DNA from: Marinomonas piezotolerans
GTDB lineage: Bacteria; Pseudomonadota; Gammaproteobacteria; Pseudomonadales; Marinomonadaceae
Assembly: GCF_003362755.1 (NCBI RefSeq)
Contig: NZ_QKRA01000001.1
Coordinates: 124,001-188,000 of the forward strand
Direction of reading: 5' to 3'
DNA length: 64,000 nucleotides
Position 1 is the first letter of the stretch; each line of letters begins with the position of its first letter. A program made the position numbers and the translations under genes. Below are positions 42,109-50,635 of this stretch, in pieces. The notes under the pieces were generated by a model. The model did no database searches. It saw only the letters and a program-made list of their open reading frames with translations, and was not told the DNA's origin.

Positions 42109-43518
42109 TTACGATAATATACATTGGATATTTGTGTAAGCTAACAAGCCTTCCTCGCCAAACTCAACGCCAAGTCCTGATGCTTTGGTTCCACCAAAAG
42201 GAGAGTTCGGTTGTACAGCGCCGTGTTTATTAATCCAAACGCTTCCGCACTCCAGTTTTGATGCAATATCGTTTGCTTTAGCCATATCGGTTGACCAGAC
42301 GGAGCCGCCTAGACCAGCATCGTTATCATTCGCCATAGCGATGGCTTCTTCAACGGTATCGAAAGGAATAATCGGCAGAGCTGGACCAAACTGTTCATTT
42401 TGAACTAGAGGGTTTTTATTGTCCTCGACGGCCACTAATGTAATCGGGAAGAATAACCCTTTAGGATCTTCCAGTGGTCCACCTAGCAGTACTTTACCGC
42501 CTTGTTCAACGGACTGCGTAACCAAGCTATTCACAATATCAAACTGCATTTTGTTTTGAACGGGGCCAAGTTCCGCGCCTTCTTCAAAGCCATCACCCAC
42601 TTTAATGTTTTTGGCAAAGTTGGTTAATGACTCGCAGACTTGGTCATAGATGGATCGATGAACGTATAGGCGTTTCATTGCCGCACACGTTTGACCGTTA
42701 TTGATAAAAGCACCCCAGAATAACCCTGGTGCAATCGCTTCTGGATCACAATCTGGGAGTACAATACCCGCATCATTTCCGCCCAGTTCGAGTGTTAGGT
42801 GTTTTAACGTCTCCGCTGCAGACGACATGACTTTTTTGCCCGTCGCGGTCGATCCAGTGAAAACAATTTTATTAATGTCTGGATGATTCGATAGCGCAGC
42901 GCCTAGCTCGTCGCCCCCCGTAACACTATTGATGACACCTTTTGGTAACACAGCGTTCATCAGCTCAATCACACGAAGAGTAGAGAGCGGTGTGTAAGGG
43001 GAAGGTTTACAAACAACCGTGTTGCCTGATAGAAGTGCAGGAATAACATGCCAAATAGCAATGAGCACAGGCCAGTTCCAGGGTGTTATAGAAGCAACAA
43101 CGCCTAATGGACGGCGATGCATTTCAACACGACCGTTTTCGTCATCTTGCAGTACTTTAACAGGCAGTTCTAATGACGCAGTATAGCGCGCCCAAGCAAC
43201 CGCTCCGCCGATTTCAAACATCGAACCAAGCGATGCGCCGATTGGCTTGCCTTGCTCTTTAGTGATAATCGCAGCGATCTCTTCGCTATTTTTCTCAAGT
43301 ACATCAGCAATTTTGTTGATGTAGTTTTGGCGCTCTGAGTAGGCCAGAGAGGACCATGCAGGGAATGCATCACGAGCACTTTGAATGATCGTGTTTAATT
43401 CGTCTAACGTTGCTTTTGGTGCTTCTGCTATAAGCTCTGAAGTGGATGGGTTGTACACATTGAAAGAATCAAGTGTAGACATTGTTTTACCATTACTGAT
43501 CAAGTGATAGCTGTTCAT
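42109..43518 (-). CDS. Aldehyde dehydrogenase
   Basis: A 469-residue aldehyde dehydrogenase with TPWNWPVLIAIW, catalytic glutamate in LELGGNDAG, catalytic cysteine in INNGQTCAAMKR and the C-terminal SPFGGTKASG motif. The start at 43518 follows GGAGTTT. It stands alone between two paralogous AraC genes, so it is probably the target of one or both. Substrate unknown. Indole-3-acetaldehyde or another arylacetaldehyde would fit beside the iac cluster. Confidence 0.85.
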   Translation of the reverse strand: MNSYHLISNGKTMSTLDSFNVYNPSTSELIAEAPKATLDELNTIIQSARDAFPAWSSLAYSERQNYINKIADVLEKNSEEIAAIITKEQGKPIGASLGSMFEIGGAVAWARYTASLELPVKVLQDDENGRVEMHRRPLGVVASITPWNWPVLIAIWHVIPALLSGNTVVCKPSPYTPLSTLRVIELMNAVLPKGVINSVTGGDELGAALSNHPDINKIVFTGSTATGKKVMSSAAETLKHLTLELGGNDAGIVLPDCDPEAIAPGLFWGAFINNGQTCAAMKRLYVHRSIYDQVCESLTNFAKNIKVGDGFEEGAELGPVQNKMQFDIVNSLVTQSVEQGGKVLLGGPLEDPKGLFFPITLVAVEDNKNPLVQNEQFGPALPIIPFDTVEEAIAMANDNDAGLGGSVWSTDMAKANDIASKLECGSVWINKHGAVQPNSPFGGTKASGLGVEFGEEGLLAYTNIQCILS

Positions 43519-43656
43519 TTTTAAACTCCATTATTTGTTTTTTATTTTTCTTGAAATTACGTTCATCTCGATAGTAATTTCATTTAAGTTTATTGGCGTT
43601 TTAAAGTATTGCAAAAATCAGACATTGATAAATTTGTTGTCACCAAAAAGCGAATC

Positions 43657-44490
43657 TTAATGGAAGCGTATTTTTTCTAAGTAAGTACTGTTTTTCAGAT
43701 GATTTATATAGCTGTTTGGCGTTGTTTTAAGTAAGGATTTGAATTCACGTGAAAAGTGAGATTGATCATAGAATCCCAAGTTGTAGGCAATGTCAGATGG
43801 CTTGATTTCGGTATTTAAGTTGATGTTATAAATAGCAAATTGACAACGTACTATGCGACAAAAGGCTTTAGGAGTAATGCCGGTATCATTGATAAATTGT
43901 CGCTGAATCGTTCTGCTCGTGTAGCCTGTTAGTGCTTCGAGGTTGGTGATCTGTACATCGCCTTTTAAATGGAAAATATGAGCAATGACTTCTTGGGTGA
44001 GAGTCGAATGATTTCTGATGCCAAACTTAATCAGAAAATCTGAAAAGATATCAACTTGGTTGGTAAAGCAGCCTTGACTGACAATATTTTCGAATACATC
44101 GCTGATACTGTGTGTCGTTTCATCGAAGCTAGGTCTCTGATTAACGAGATCAGACGCAGAAATGTCGAGAAAATTTGGAATGCAAGCGGGCGACATTCGA
44201 ACACCAAAGTAGCGATGCTGATGGATGAAATCGACACTTTGAGCTTCAAGAGTTGTTCCGCAGACAATTGCAGACGGCTTAGAGCTGTCGCAATCAAATA
44301 AAATATCAATACAGCCATCTGGAATGACATTCGTTACATCTACCGAAGCTTTCGCTTCAAAGCTGTAGAAATGCGAGATAAATGGAACACTGGAAATCTT
44401 GACCGAGTATTCGCCAGCGGAACAGAATACAAACCATGGTTGTTTAGAGCGAATATTCGCAATACTAAGATCTTTAGATACTTTGTTCAT
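43657..44490 (-). CDS. AraC-family regulator, paralogue 2
   Basis: A 277-residue AraC protein. The C-terminal DNA-binding part is ITNLEALTGYTSRTIQRQF and YDQSHFSREFKSLLKTTPNSY. The sensor part has VIPDGCIDILFDCD and YFGVRMS, closely like the protein at 41228. The ATG at 44490 is chosen because AAGGAG stands five bases upstream, while a GTG at 44496 would be too close. It is upstream of the dehydrogenase on the same strand (138-base gap). Confidence 0.8.
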   Translation of the reverse strand: MNKVSKDLSIANIRSKQPWFVFCSAGEYSVKISSVPFISHFYSFEAKASVDVTNVIPDGCIDILFDCDSSKPSAIVCGTTLEAQSVDFIHQHRYFGVRMSPACIPNFLDISASDLVNQRPSFDETTHSISDVFENIVSQGCFTNQVDIFSDFLIKFGIRNHSTLTQEVIAHIFHLKGDVQITNLEALTGYTSRTIQRQFINDTGITPKAFCRIVRCQFAIYNINLNTEIKPSDIAYNLGFYDQSHFSREFKSLLKTTPNSYINHLKNSTYLEKIRFH

Positions 44491-44904
44491 AGCCACTCCT
44501 TAAAATTTTTCTTTTAATTAAAATACATAGAGCGACGTTTGTATTGTAAGAAACGGCAGATTATCGCTATTCCGTAAAGATCGAGGCTTCGAATGGCGGT
44601 CTTTGAGGTGCTTAGATGAGCTATTTTAGCGGTTACTGATTGATCTAATTGAATTATTAAATCAAAGCGAATGGATCTGAGTAGGGCCAGAGATTTTAAA
44701 ATATTTAGATGATTTCAATTTTATACCTTGAGTCAGGCGCTCTTGGCTGATTTTTAACTCGAATTCGTTGCCACTCATGGTATCACGTTGCGCTCCTAGC
44801 ATCAGATTAGACGTGGCAACGAGTGCGTAAACACTCGCTGCACGTGAGTGAGTCGATCTAAGCATCAAGGGCAGCGTAACCCTTGATACTTAGGGACTAC
44901 CTTG
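44491..44904. other. Intergenic region between araC paralogue 2 and the permease gene
   Basis: 414 bases. An inverted repeat ATCAAGGG / CCCTTGAT with an 8-base loop lies at 44864-44887, 18 bases past the permease stop, and probably ends that operon. The rest contains only a short unconvincing frame (44662-44868, minus). Confidence 0.5.
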
Positions 44905-46284
44905 CTAATCCATATCTGGCGTAAACAGACCACGTTTCATGTACAGTTTTACCCATAGTGCGGCAATGATACCGACCACTAACAGCATGCTACCTGTAAT
45001 GGAAAAAACGGTATTTATCATTTCAGGAGATGGCGAGTTGTTAAGCGCTACGTACACCATGGCGATGATACCGATGACCTGTGGTAATGGGTAGAATGGC
45101 GTTTTGTACGGGCGTACATAGTCAGGGTAACGACGACGCAATACCATCACATTAATGTGTGTCACGATGTAAGCCAGTAACCAACTTGTCGTCGCTGCAA
45201 TCACTAGGATGATCAAGTAGTCGATGCTGAACACCAAGTAAGGAATCGCCATAAACACTGCCAGCATGATGATGCCAACCCAAGGCGTGTTGTATCGATT
45301 TTCCGCTTTTAGCTGTGGAAACACTTGTTTTTGCACTGCCATACCATGAAGCATTCTTGGAATAGCCGCGAGAAGTGTGTTCACAGAGCTGCACGCAGCC
45401 GTCAAACCAATGATGGTTGCGATCAATAGGCCACTTTGCCCAAATACAGCTTGCGCATAGTCAAGGTAAGGGATCGGCGAAGTCGTTAGAGCTTCCGCGT
45501 TCATGTACATGCTTGCGCCATAAATGAACAATAAGAACACTACTAAGATCAACACTAGAGACCAGTGCATCGCACGTGGAATGTTCTTTTCAGGGTTTTT
45601 CACTTCATTGACCATTGGGCAAATGAACTCAACGCCTACCATTAGCCACATAGCCAGTGCAATGAGACCAATAAAGCTACCGTCCATGACGCCACCCATT
45701 CCCCAATCAACCGTAGCGCCCGTCAGAGCCGGGTGAGGCTCACTCGCACCGGTCACGGCAGCAAGACCCAGAATGACAAGCGCACTGATCAACGCAAATG
45801 CCAAAAGGTTTTGTACTTTGGAAAACACGTCTGCACCCACCAAGTTGGTGATGGTCAGTATTACTAAGATAAGTAGAGGGGCTGATTTCTCTATGTATCC
45901 ACCTGGGAATAATTGCCCTAGCATGGCGTCTACTAGGAATAACTCAACCGGCACAGCCAGCGTTGCCACAATGACATAGCCAGAAAATACCGCGACGATT
46001 GCAGGGAAATGGCCGATAGCCTTTTGCGTGTAGGTTGCCAACGTCCCCTCTTGAGGGAACATCAAAGACAACTCTGCAAAACTCATTGCATTAAACTGCG
46101 CAATAAGAAATGCAGCCAGTAACGCTGCAACAAAGGTGGTACCGCCGATGCCAATACCTTGTAGACCTGAGATCATCCCGCCTTGCGCGATTACTAGCCC
46201 AATACAGATGCCCATCATGCTTATGAAACCAAGCTTCTTGCTATTGGTTAAATGCGATGCATTTGGCTCACTAAGATTGCTCAT
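44905..46284 (-). CDS. APC-family amino acid/amine permease
   Basis: A 459-residue permease with about 12 helices and the APC-family start KLGFISMMGICIGLVIAQGG, plus AMSFAELSLMFPQEGTLATY and MVGVEFICPMVNEVKNPEKN. Related proteins import amines, e.g. putrescine or tyramine. It is last in a minus-strand run with the FAD oxidase (24-base gap), RidA and cyclodeaminase-like genes, so it most likely imports the amine that the oxidase degrades. Confidence 0.8.
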   Translation of the reverse strand: MSNLSEPNASHLTNSKKLGFISMMGICIGLVIAQGGMISGLQGIGIGGTTFVAALLAAFLIAQFNAMSFAELSLMFPQEGTLATYTQKAIGHFPAIVAVFSGYVIVATLAVPVELFLVDAMLGQLFPGGYIEKSAPLLILVILTITNLVGADVFSKVQNLLAFALISALVILGLAAVTGASEPHPALTGATVDWGMGGVMDGSFIGLIALAMWLMVGVEFICPMVNEVKNPEKNIPRAMHWSLVLILVVFLLFIYGASMYMNAEALTTSPIPYLDYAQAVFGQSGLLIATIIGLTAACSSVNTLLAAIPRMLHGMAVQKQVFPQLKAENRYNTPWVGIIMLAVFMAIPYLVFSIDYLIILVIAATTSWLLAYIVTHINVMVLRRRYPDYVRPYKTPFYPLPQVIGIIAMVYVALNNSPSPEMINTVFSITGSMLLVVGIIAALWVKLYMKRGLFTPDMD

Positions 46285-46308
46285 TTTAATGTTCCTCGAT
46301 TATTTTTT

Positions 46309-47604
46309 TTATTTAAGACGATCGAACCGATATGGTCGGGGATCGATAAGGGGATTTGAGTTCAACACAATGTCAGCGGCTAACTGTCCTGCTGCTGGGC
46401 CTGTACCAAAGCCGTGGCCGGAAAAGCCCGTCGCTATAGTCAGTCCAGGAAGGTCGGCCACACGATCAATCACAGGGTTCGAATCAGGCGTAATATCGAT
46501 GACACCCGCCCATGCTTCTTCTTGTTCTGCTTGATTGAATACTGGCCATGCATTCCGTAGATTGGTCATCGCCTCATTGTTTAAACTCGGGTTATGTTTA
46601 GGGTTTAATGTTCTGATATCTTCGAAAGGCGTTTTACTTTCGCCACCCCATTTTCGTTTCATGGCCAGATCTTTAAAGAAATGGCTTCCGAAGGAAATAC
46701 GTAAGAAACTACGCTGTGCGCGTAATTGCGTTAAGTACCGCCAACCAATGGTAAGGTGATCAAGCGTGATCGGGGCATCCAAGGCACCGCGCTGGGTCAC
46801 AATGAAGCCGCCATCTTTATGTTTTCTGAATGAAAAGTCTGGGCCGCCCACGGCAATGTCGGTAGGGCCTTCCATCGCTTTGGTACGCATCACAGAACAA
46901 ATCAACGGTAATGTCGGAAGAGAAATACCGTGGTTGCCTAAAAAGCGTCTTGACCAAGCGCCACTCGCAAGCAGTACTTGTTCACAACGGATCTCACCTT
47001 TTTCAGTGATCACACCGCTGACTTTTCCTCCTGATGTGGAGAGCATGCGAACAGCACAATCCTGAACAATGATAGCGCCTTTGGCTATGGCTGCTTTGGC
47101 AATCGTTGGCGCTGCAATGGAAGGTTCTGCACGACCATCAGAAGGAGTGTAGATACCGCCTTTCCAATTACCTTTTCCGCCAGGCACTTTATCGTCAATT
47201 TCTTTAGGACTTAGCATTCTAGAATCTAGATTTAGCGATTCCACGGATTTTAGCCAATTCTCATGCATGCTCATTTGTTCATCTGAGCTCGCTAGAAAAA
47301 GTATGCCATCTTGCTTATAGCCTAAATCATGCCCAACACGATTGGGCATCTCTTTCCATAATTGATCGGCTGCCATTGCCATCGGGACATCTTCAAAATG
47401 GCGGCTGGTTTTGCGTATCCAGCCCAAGTTTCTTGAAGACTGCTCGCCTGCAATATGTCCTTTCTCAATTAGAACGACTGGGATGTTTCGTTCAGCTAAA
47501 GTCAATGCTGCGGTGACGCCAACAATACCGCCACCGATAATAACAACGGCCGTTGAGGCCGGAAGATCGTTTGGCGTATCGAATTTTTCGAGAGTGATAG
47601 TCAT
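46309..47604 (-). CDS. FAD-dependent amine/amino-acid oxidase (DAO family)
   Basis: A 431-residue DAO-family flavoenzyme. The FAD-binding motif is VIGGGIVGVTAALTLAERN near residue 22, followed by IEKGHIAGEQSSRNLGWIRK. The C-terminal FAD loop is GLTIATGFSGHGFGTGPAAG. It would oxidise a primary amine or amino acid to an imine and then the aldehyde. RidA and aldehyde dehydrogenase genes nearby handle those products. PuuB-like or tyramine-oxidase-like activity is possible. Confidence 0.8.
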   Translation of the reverse strand: MTITLEKFDTPNDLPASTAVVIIGGGIVGVTAALTLAERNIPVVLIEKGHIAGEQSSRNLGWIRKTSRHFEDVPMAMAADQLWKEMPNRVGHDLGYKQDGILFLASSDEQMSMHENWLKSVESLNLDSRMLSPKEIDDKVPGGKGNWKGGIYTPSDGRAEPSIAAPTIAKAAIAKGAIIVQDCAVRMLSTSGGKVSGVITEKGEIRCEQVLLASGAWSRRFLGNHGISLPTLPLICSVMRTKAMEGPTDIAVGGPDFSFRKHKDGGFIVTQRGALDAPITLDHLTIGWRYLTQLRAQRSFLRISFGSHFFKDLAMKRKWGGESKTPFEDIRTLNPKHNPSLNNEAMTNLRNAWPVFNQAEQEEAWAGVIDITPDSNPVIDRVADLPGLTIATGFSGHGFGTGPAAGQLAADIVLNSNPLIDPRPYRFDRLK

Positions 47605-47625
47605 ATCGCAATTCCGGTTATCAAA

Positions 47626-48048
47626 CTATTGAGAAATTGTTATCTGCTCAACATCGATGTTTGATGCATTGCGATAAGCCGTTACTTCGATTTCTACTTT
47701 ATAAACAGTCGAACCCAACGGAGGGCAAGTAACGGTTGTAGCAGGGTCAATGCCTTTAAATTTGGAGCCAATGAAGGTCATTACTGCGTGCGTGTCTTCT
47801 GGGTTTTGAATGAATACACGAGACATCACTACATCACCCAAAGAGGAATCGACAGAAGCCAAGGCCGCTTCGATGTTTTTAAACACTTGCTCTGTTTGCT
47901 CGATAATGTCTTCAGGGATTTCTTTTGTCTCTGGGTTGCGTCCAGCGGTGTTTGAAACGTAGATCCAATTGTCCACAGCAACAAGGCGGGAGTAGCTACC
48001 AATTTCTTCGAATTTAGAGCCTGTTTTTACTTTTTTTATGGTGGTCAT
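47626..48048 (-). CDS. RidA/YjgF family imine deaminase
   Basis: A 140-residue RidA-family protein (VAVDNWIYVSNTAGRNPETKE, VFKNIEAALASVDSSLGDVV, MTFIGSKFKGIDPATT). RidA proteins speed hydrolysis of reactive enamines or imines to oxo compounds and ammonia, which fits the FAD amine oxidase encoded 21 bases downstream. Confidence 0.85.
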   Translation of the reverse strand: MTTIKKVKTGSKFEEIGSYSRLVAVDNWIYVSNTAGRNPETKEIPEDIIEQTEQVFKNIEAALASVDSSLGDVVMSRVFIQNPEDTHAVMTFIGSKFKGIDPATTVTCPPLGSTVYKVEIEVTAYRNASNIDVEQITISQ

Positions 48049-48074
48049 TTTTGCCTCTCAATTTTGTTCGAATT

Positions 48075-48102
48075 GAGTGCCACCTGCAGTGAAGTGGCAC
48101 TC
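48075..48102 (-). promoter_or_regulatory. Intercistronic stem-loop before ridA
   Basis: GAGTGCCAC / GTGGCACTC is a perfect 9-bp stem with a 10-base loop, lying in the 60 bases between the cyclodeaminase-like gene and ridA. No strong T run follows, so it probably attenuates or stabilises the message. Confidence 0.6.
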
Positions 48103-48108
48103 TAGAAT

Positions 48109-49248
48109 TTAGAATAATTCAGGGGTTTCCCAGAGATTCAACTTCACGCCGATGTTGTTCTTGAGGGCATTGCGGTAAATTTGTGTGCCCCAAGCAACAT
48201 CCTCAACGGGTAGACCGCCTACGGATAGGATGATGATTTCTTCGTCGTTTTGACGGCCAGGCGCGTCACCTGCGGTGATTTTGCCTAGGTCTTCAAGCTG
48301 ATCTTCTGTCATTTCGCCTGCGGCAATCATGTCCATAAAACGCACACCGATAACTGGAATGTATTTATGCGCTGGTTTAGGGACTTCTTCATACCATGCT
48401 TCGTATAGGCCAGGGTTATCCACCACTTTTCTAACGTCGTCTTGTTCCATGGCTTCGTCTAGGCGACAGTAAGCGGGCATTGAAAGGTACGCGCCGGGTT
48501 TTACCCACTCACGTTTAACTTCTGGGTAAGCAGACACGTCACCTGTCTCACCAGAGTTACAGTAAGTCACGATGTCTGCATCGCGAACGACATCTTCTAG
48601 AGTGTCAACGATTTGGATGTTAGAAATTTGAGGGTAGGTGTCTTTTAGCCATGCAATGAAGTTATCAAGGCTTTTCTGACTACGACCTTTGATTTTAATC
48701 GTATCCAGCTCTGGGCATACCGCCATAAAAGCAGCGACAGAGGTTTTACCCATAACGCCAGGTCCAAGTAGACCAATGACTTTGGAATCTTTACGAGCCA
48801 AGTGACGAGCACCAACGCCTGGTACAGCGCCAGTACGGTAGGCTGACAGTAAGTTTGCTGACATATGTGCCAACGGAGCACCTGTATCAGCATCGTTCAA
48901 AGTAAACATTAGGATCGAACGAGGTAAGCCTTTTTCGCGGTTGGCAATGTTAGAGCCATACCATTTCACACCACATGTTTGAAAGTTGCCGCCCAAGTAT
49001 GCTGGCATCGCCATTAAACGGCGATCAGGGGAGTGCTTTGGCATGGTTTCGAATTCAGGCTCTTCAGGGAAGGTGATCATTGCGCCATGAGAGTCGCTGT
49101 TTGGCCCTGCCATACGATAATCACCTTTGTAGAGAAGTTGAAACATCTCTTCCATGGTGTCTACACAGCCTGCCATATCTGTGACACCCGCTTTAATCAT
49201 GTCTGGTTCAGAAAGGTAGATAAAATCGATTTTTGTAGAGTCAGTCAT
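48109..49248 (-). CDS. Ornithine cyclodeaminase / mu-crystallin family protein
   Basis: A 379-residue protein. The NAD-binding site is VIGLLGPGVMGKTSVAAFM near residue 155, preceded by MSANLLSAYRTGAVPGVGARHLA. Relatives in amine-catabolic clusters are annotated 'tyramine oxidase subunit B', so it may act with the FAD oxidase or reduce its imine. The ATG at 49248 follows TTGGAGT. It heads the four-gene operon. Confidence 0.75.
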   Translation of the reverse strand: MTDSTKIDFIYLSEPDMIKAGVTDMAGCVDTMEEMFQLLYKGDYRMAGPNSDSHGAMITFPEEPEFETMPKHSPDRRLMAMPAYLGGNFQTCGVKWYGSNIANREKGLPRSILMFTLNDADTGAPLAHMSANLLSAYRTGAVPGVGARHLARKDSKVIGLLGPGVMGKTSVAAFMAVCPELDTIKIKGRSQKSLDNFIAWLKDTYPQISNIQIVDTLEDVVRDADIVTYCNSGETGDVSAYPEVKREWVKPGAYLSMPAYCRLDEAMEQDDVRKVVDNPGLYEAWYEEVPKPAHKYIPVIGVRFMDMIAAGEMTEDQLEDLGKITAGDAPGRQNDEEIIILSVGGLPVEDVAWGTQIYRNALKNNIGVKLNLWETPELF

Positions 49249-49570
49249 AGAATACTCCAAGATAGTTAATTGTTATTTTTTGCCTCCTCCTGATGTCTGT
49301 TTTTATTAATGAGGGGGGTACTCAGTAAAAAAAATCTTCATCAGGATTGATCATGGTATTCATGCTAGTCCTCTAGTTTTAATGCGTATTGGACTTTCGC
49401 GACATCGAACGCAAGTTCTTGCAGAACAAGTGTTCAATAATTGGTGGGGATTGGAAATGAAAACGATTGAGGGGGGACAGAACGAGCGCAATGCATTGAC
49501 GAATGTACATGTATGATCGTCTCAAACACTGTGTTTACGGTACAGAGCTGGGCATTGTGCTCGTCGCACG
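49249..49570. other. Promoter gap between the amine operon and the FeaR-type gene
   Basis: 322 bases upstream of the amine operon and downstream of the AraC/FeaR-type gene. It should contain the operon promoter and an activator site. No clear repeat, hairpin or gene was seen. Confidence 0.5.
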
Positions 49571-50470
49571 TTATGACTGGTTTTGTCGCCACTGGCTTGG
49601 TGATACACCTTTCACCCGTTTAAAGGCGCGAGACAATTGTGATGCGTCAGAAAAGCCCCAGCGATAGGCCACTTCGGTTATGGATAACGGATATTCCATC
49701 GCGTCGGCGGCGTTTAAGTCTTCACAGCATTTCTCAATACGCATTTGCAAAATAAACTGGGCGACAGTCAGGTCTTCTTCTGAAAAGAGTCGATAAAGGG
49801 ACCGTTTGGAGATATTCATCTTTTTCGCAATGTAATCTGGGCTGAGGTTTTCATCGGATAAAAGCCGCAAAATATGCTGTTTAGCTTGCTCTCTAATCGA
49901 CGAGGCGGAATCGCTCATCAGTGGCTCAAGAGAAGGTTTGATTAACGCACTGATTGCCTCTTGTAGCGCTTGCCCATCCTCTTGAAGCGAACAATGATTC
50001 GTGTCTGTATTCGCCAATTGACGCAGCATCGTCGCTAATATTTGACTACTGGAACGATTTTGACGAATTTTGGTAATACGATGTTGGGCGTGTTTAGAAA
50101 ATAGCGTGTCGACATGTGCTTTGGGTAAATGCACTGACATTTGTTCAATGAGACCTTGAGGGTGCATGTCGTAAGGCAGCGACGAATCAATCAGGGCGAT
50201 TTCGCCCGGTAGCAATAGATCGTTATCGTTTGACCAAGAGAAGCCCATAGAACCTTTCTTTTGTAGGATGACAAAATAGTGTTTGTCGTCTTGGCAGGTA
50301 GACTTAGAACGGATGATCTTTTCTGCATTCGTCGCGATATGAGCAATCTCTAAACCGTTATGATTGTCGAGTCTCATATTGCCGATAAAGGGGAGATTAC
50401 GATGTGGCTGAGTGTCGAAATTGCCACAAATAGAATGAACCGAATGTTCCCAGAGGTCTAAGTCGAGCAT
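49571..50470 (-). CDS. feaR: AraC-family activator, FeaR type
   Basis: A 299-residue regulator. An AraC-binding-like sensor (residues 1-180, YFVILQKKGSMGFSW, LLLPGEIALIDSSLPYDM) is followed by a helix-turn-helix domain (LSPDYIAKKMNISKRSLYRLF, EVAYRWGFSDASQLSRAFK, GVSPSQWR). FeaR of E. coli activates amine oxidase and phenylacetaldehyde dehydrogenase genes. Here it sits between an amine-oxidase operon and an aldehyde dehydrogenase gene, which is the same logic. Confidence 0.75.
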   Translation of the reverse strand: MLDLDLWEHSVHSICGNFDTQPHRNLPFIGNMRLDNHNGLEIAHIATNAEKIIRSKSTCQDDKHYFVILQKKGSMGFSWSNDNDLLLPGEIALIDSSLPYDMHPQGLIEQMSVHLPKAHVDTLFSKHAQHRITKIRQNRSSSQILATMLRQLANTDTNHCSLQEDGQALQEAISALIKPSLEPLMSDSASSIREQAKQHILRLLSDENLSPDYIAKKMNISKRSLYRLFSEEDLTVAQFILQMRIEKCCEDLNAADAMEYPLSITEVAYRWGFSDASQLSRAFKRVKGVSPSQWRQNQS

Positions 50471-50540
50471 TTCTTTCTCCCTTTATGCAAGGCTCTTTGG
50501 GTTCTCGACTTATTGATGATAAGAGCCTAAAGAGTCATGC

Positions 50541-50592
50541 GAATTTAGTTGAAATGTAAACTTTTTTAGCAAGTATTGTTCCAACTAAATTC
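50541..50592. promoter_or_regulatory. Long inverted repeat between aldehyde dehydrogenase and feaR
   Basis: GAATTTAGTTG (50541-50551) and CAACTAAATTC (50582-50592) are perfect 11-base arms 30 bases apart, centred about 97 bases upstream of the feaR-type start. The half-sites may bind a dimeric regulator, or the whole may act as a terminator for the upstream dehydrogenase. Confidence 0.5.
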
Positions 50593-50635
50593 ACATGATG
50601 TCAAGTACTAGTCTTTTACAGGAAACTCCCTAGTT

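Noticed and set aside
44662..44868. 68-codon minus-strand frame before the permease terminator
   Set aside because: No recognisable family and no ribosome site. It could be a remnant, but nothing supports it.
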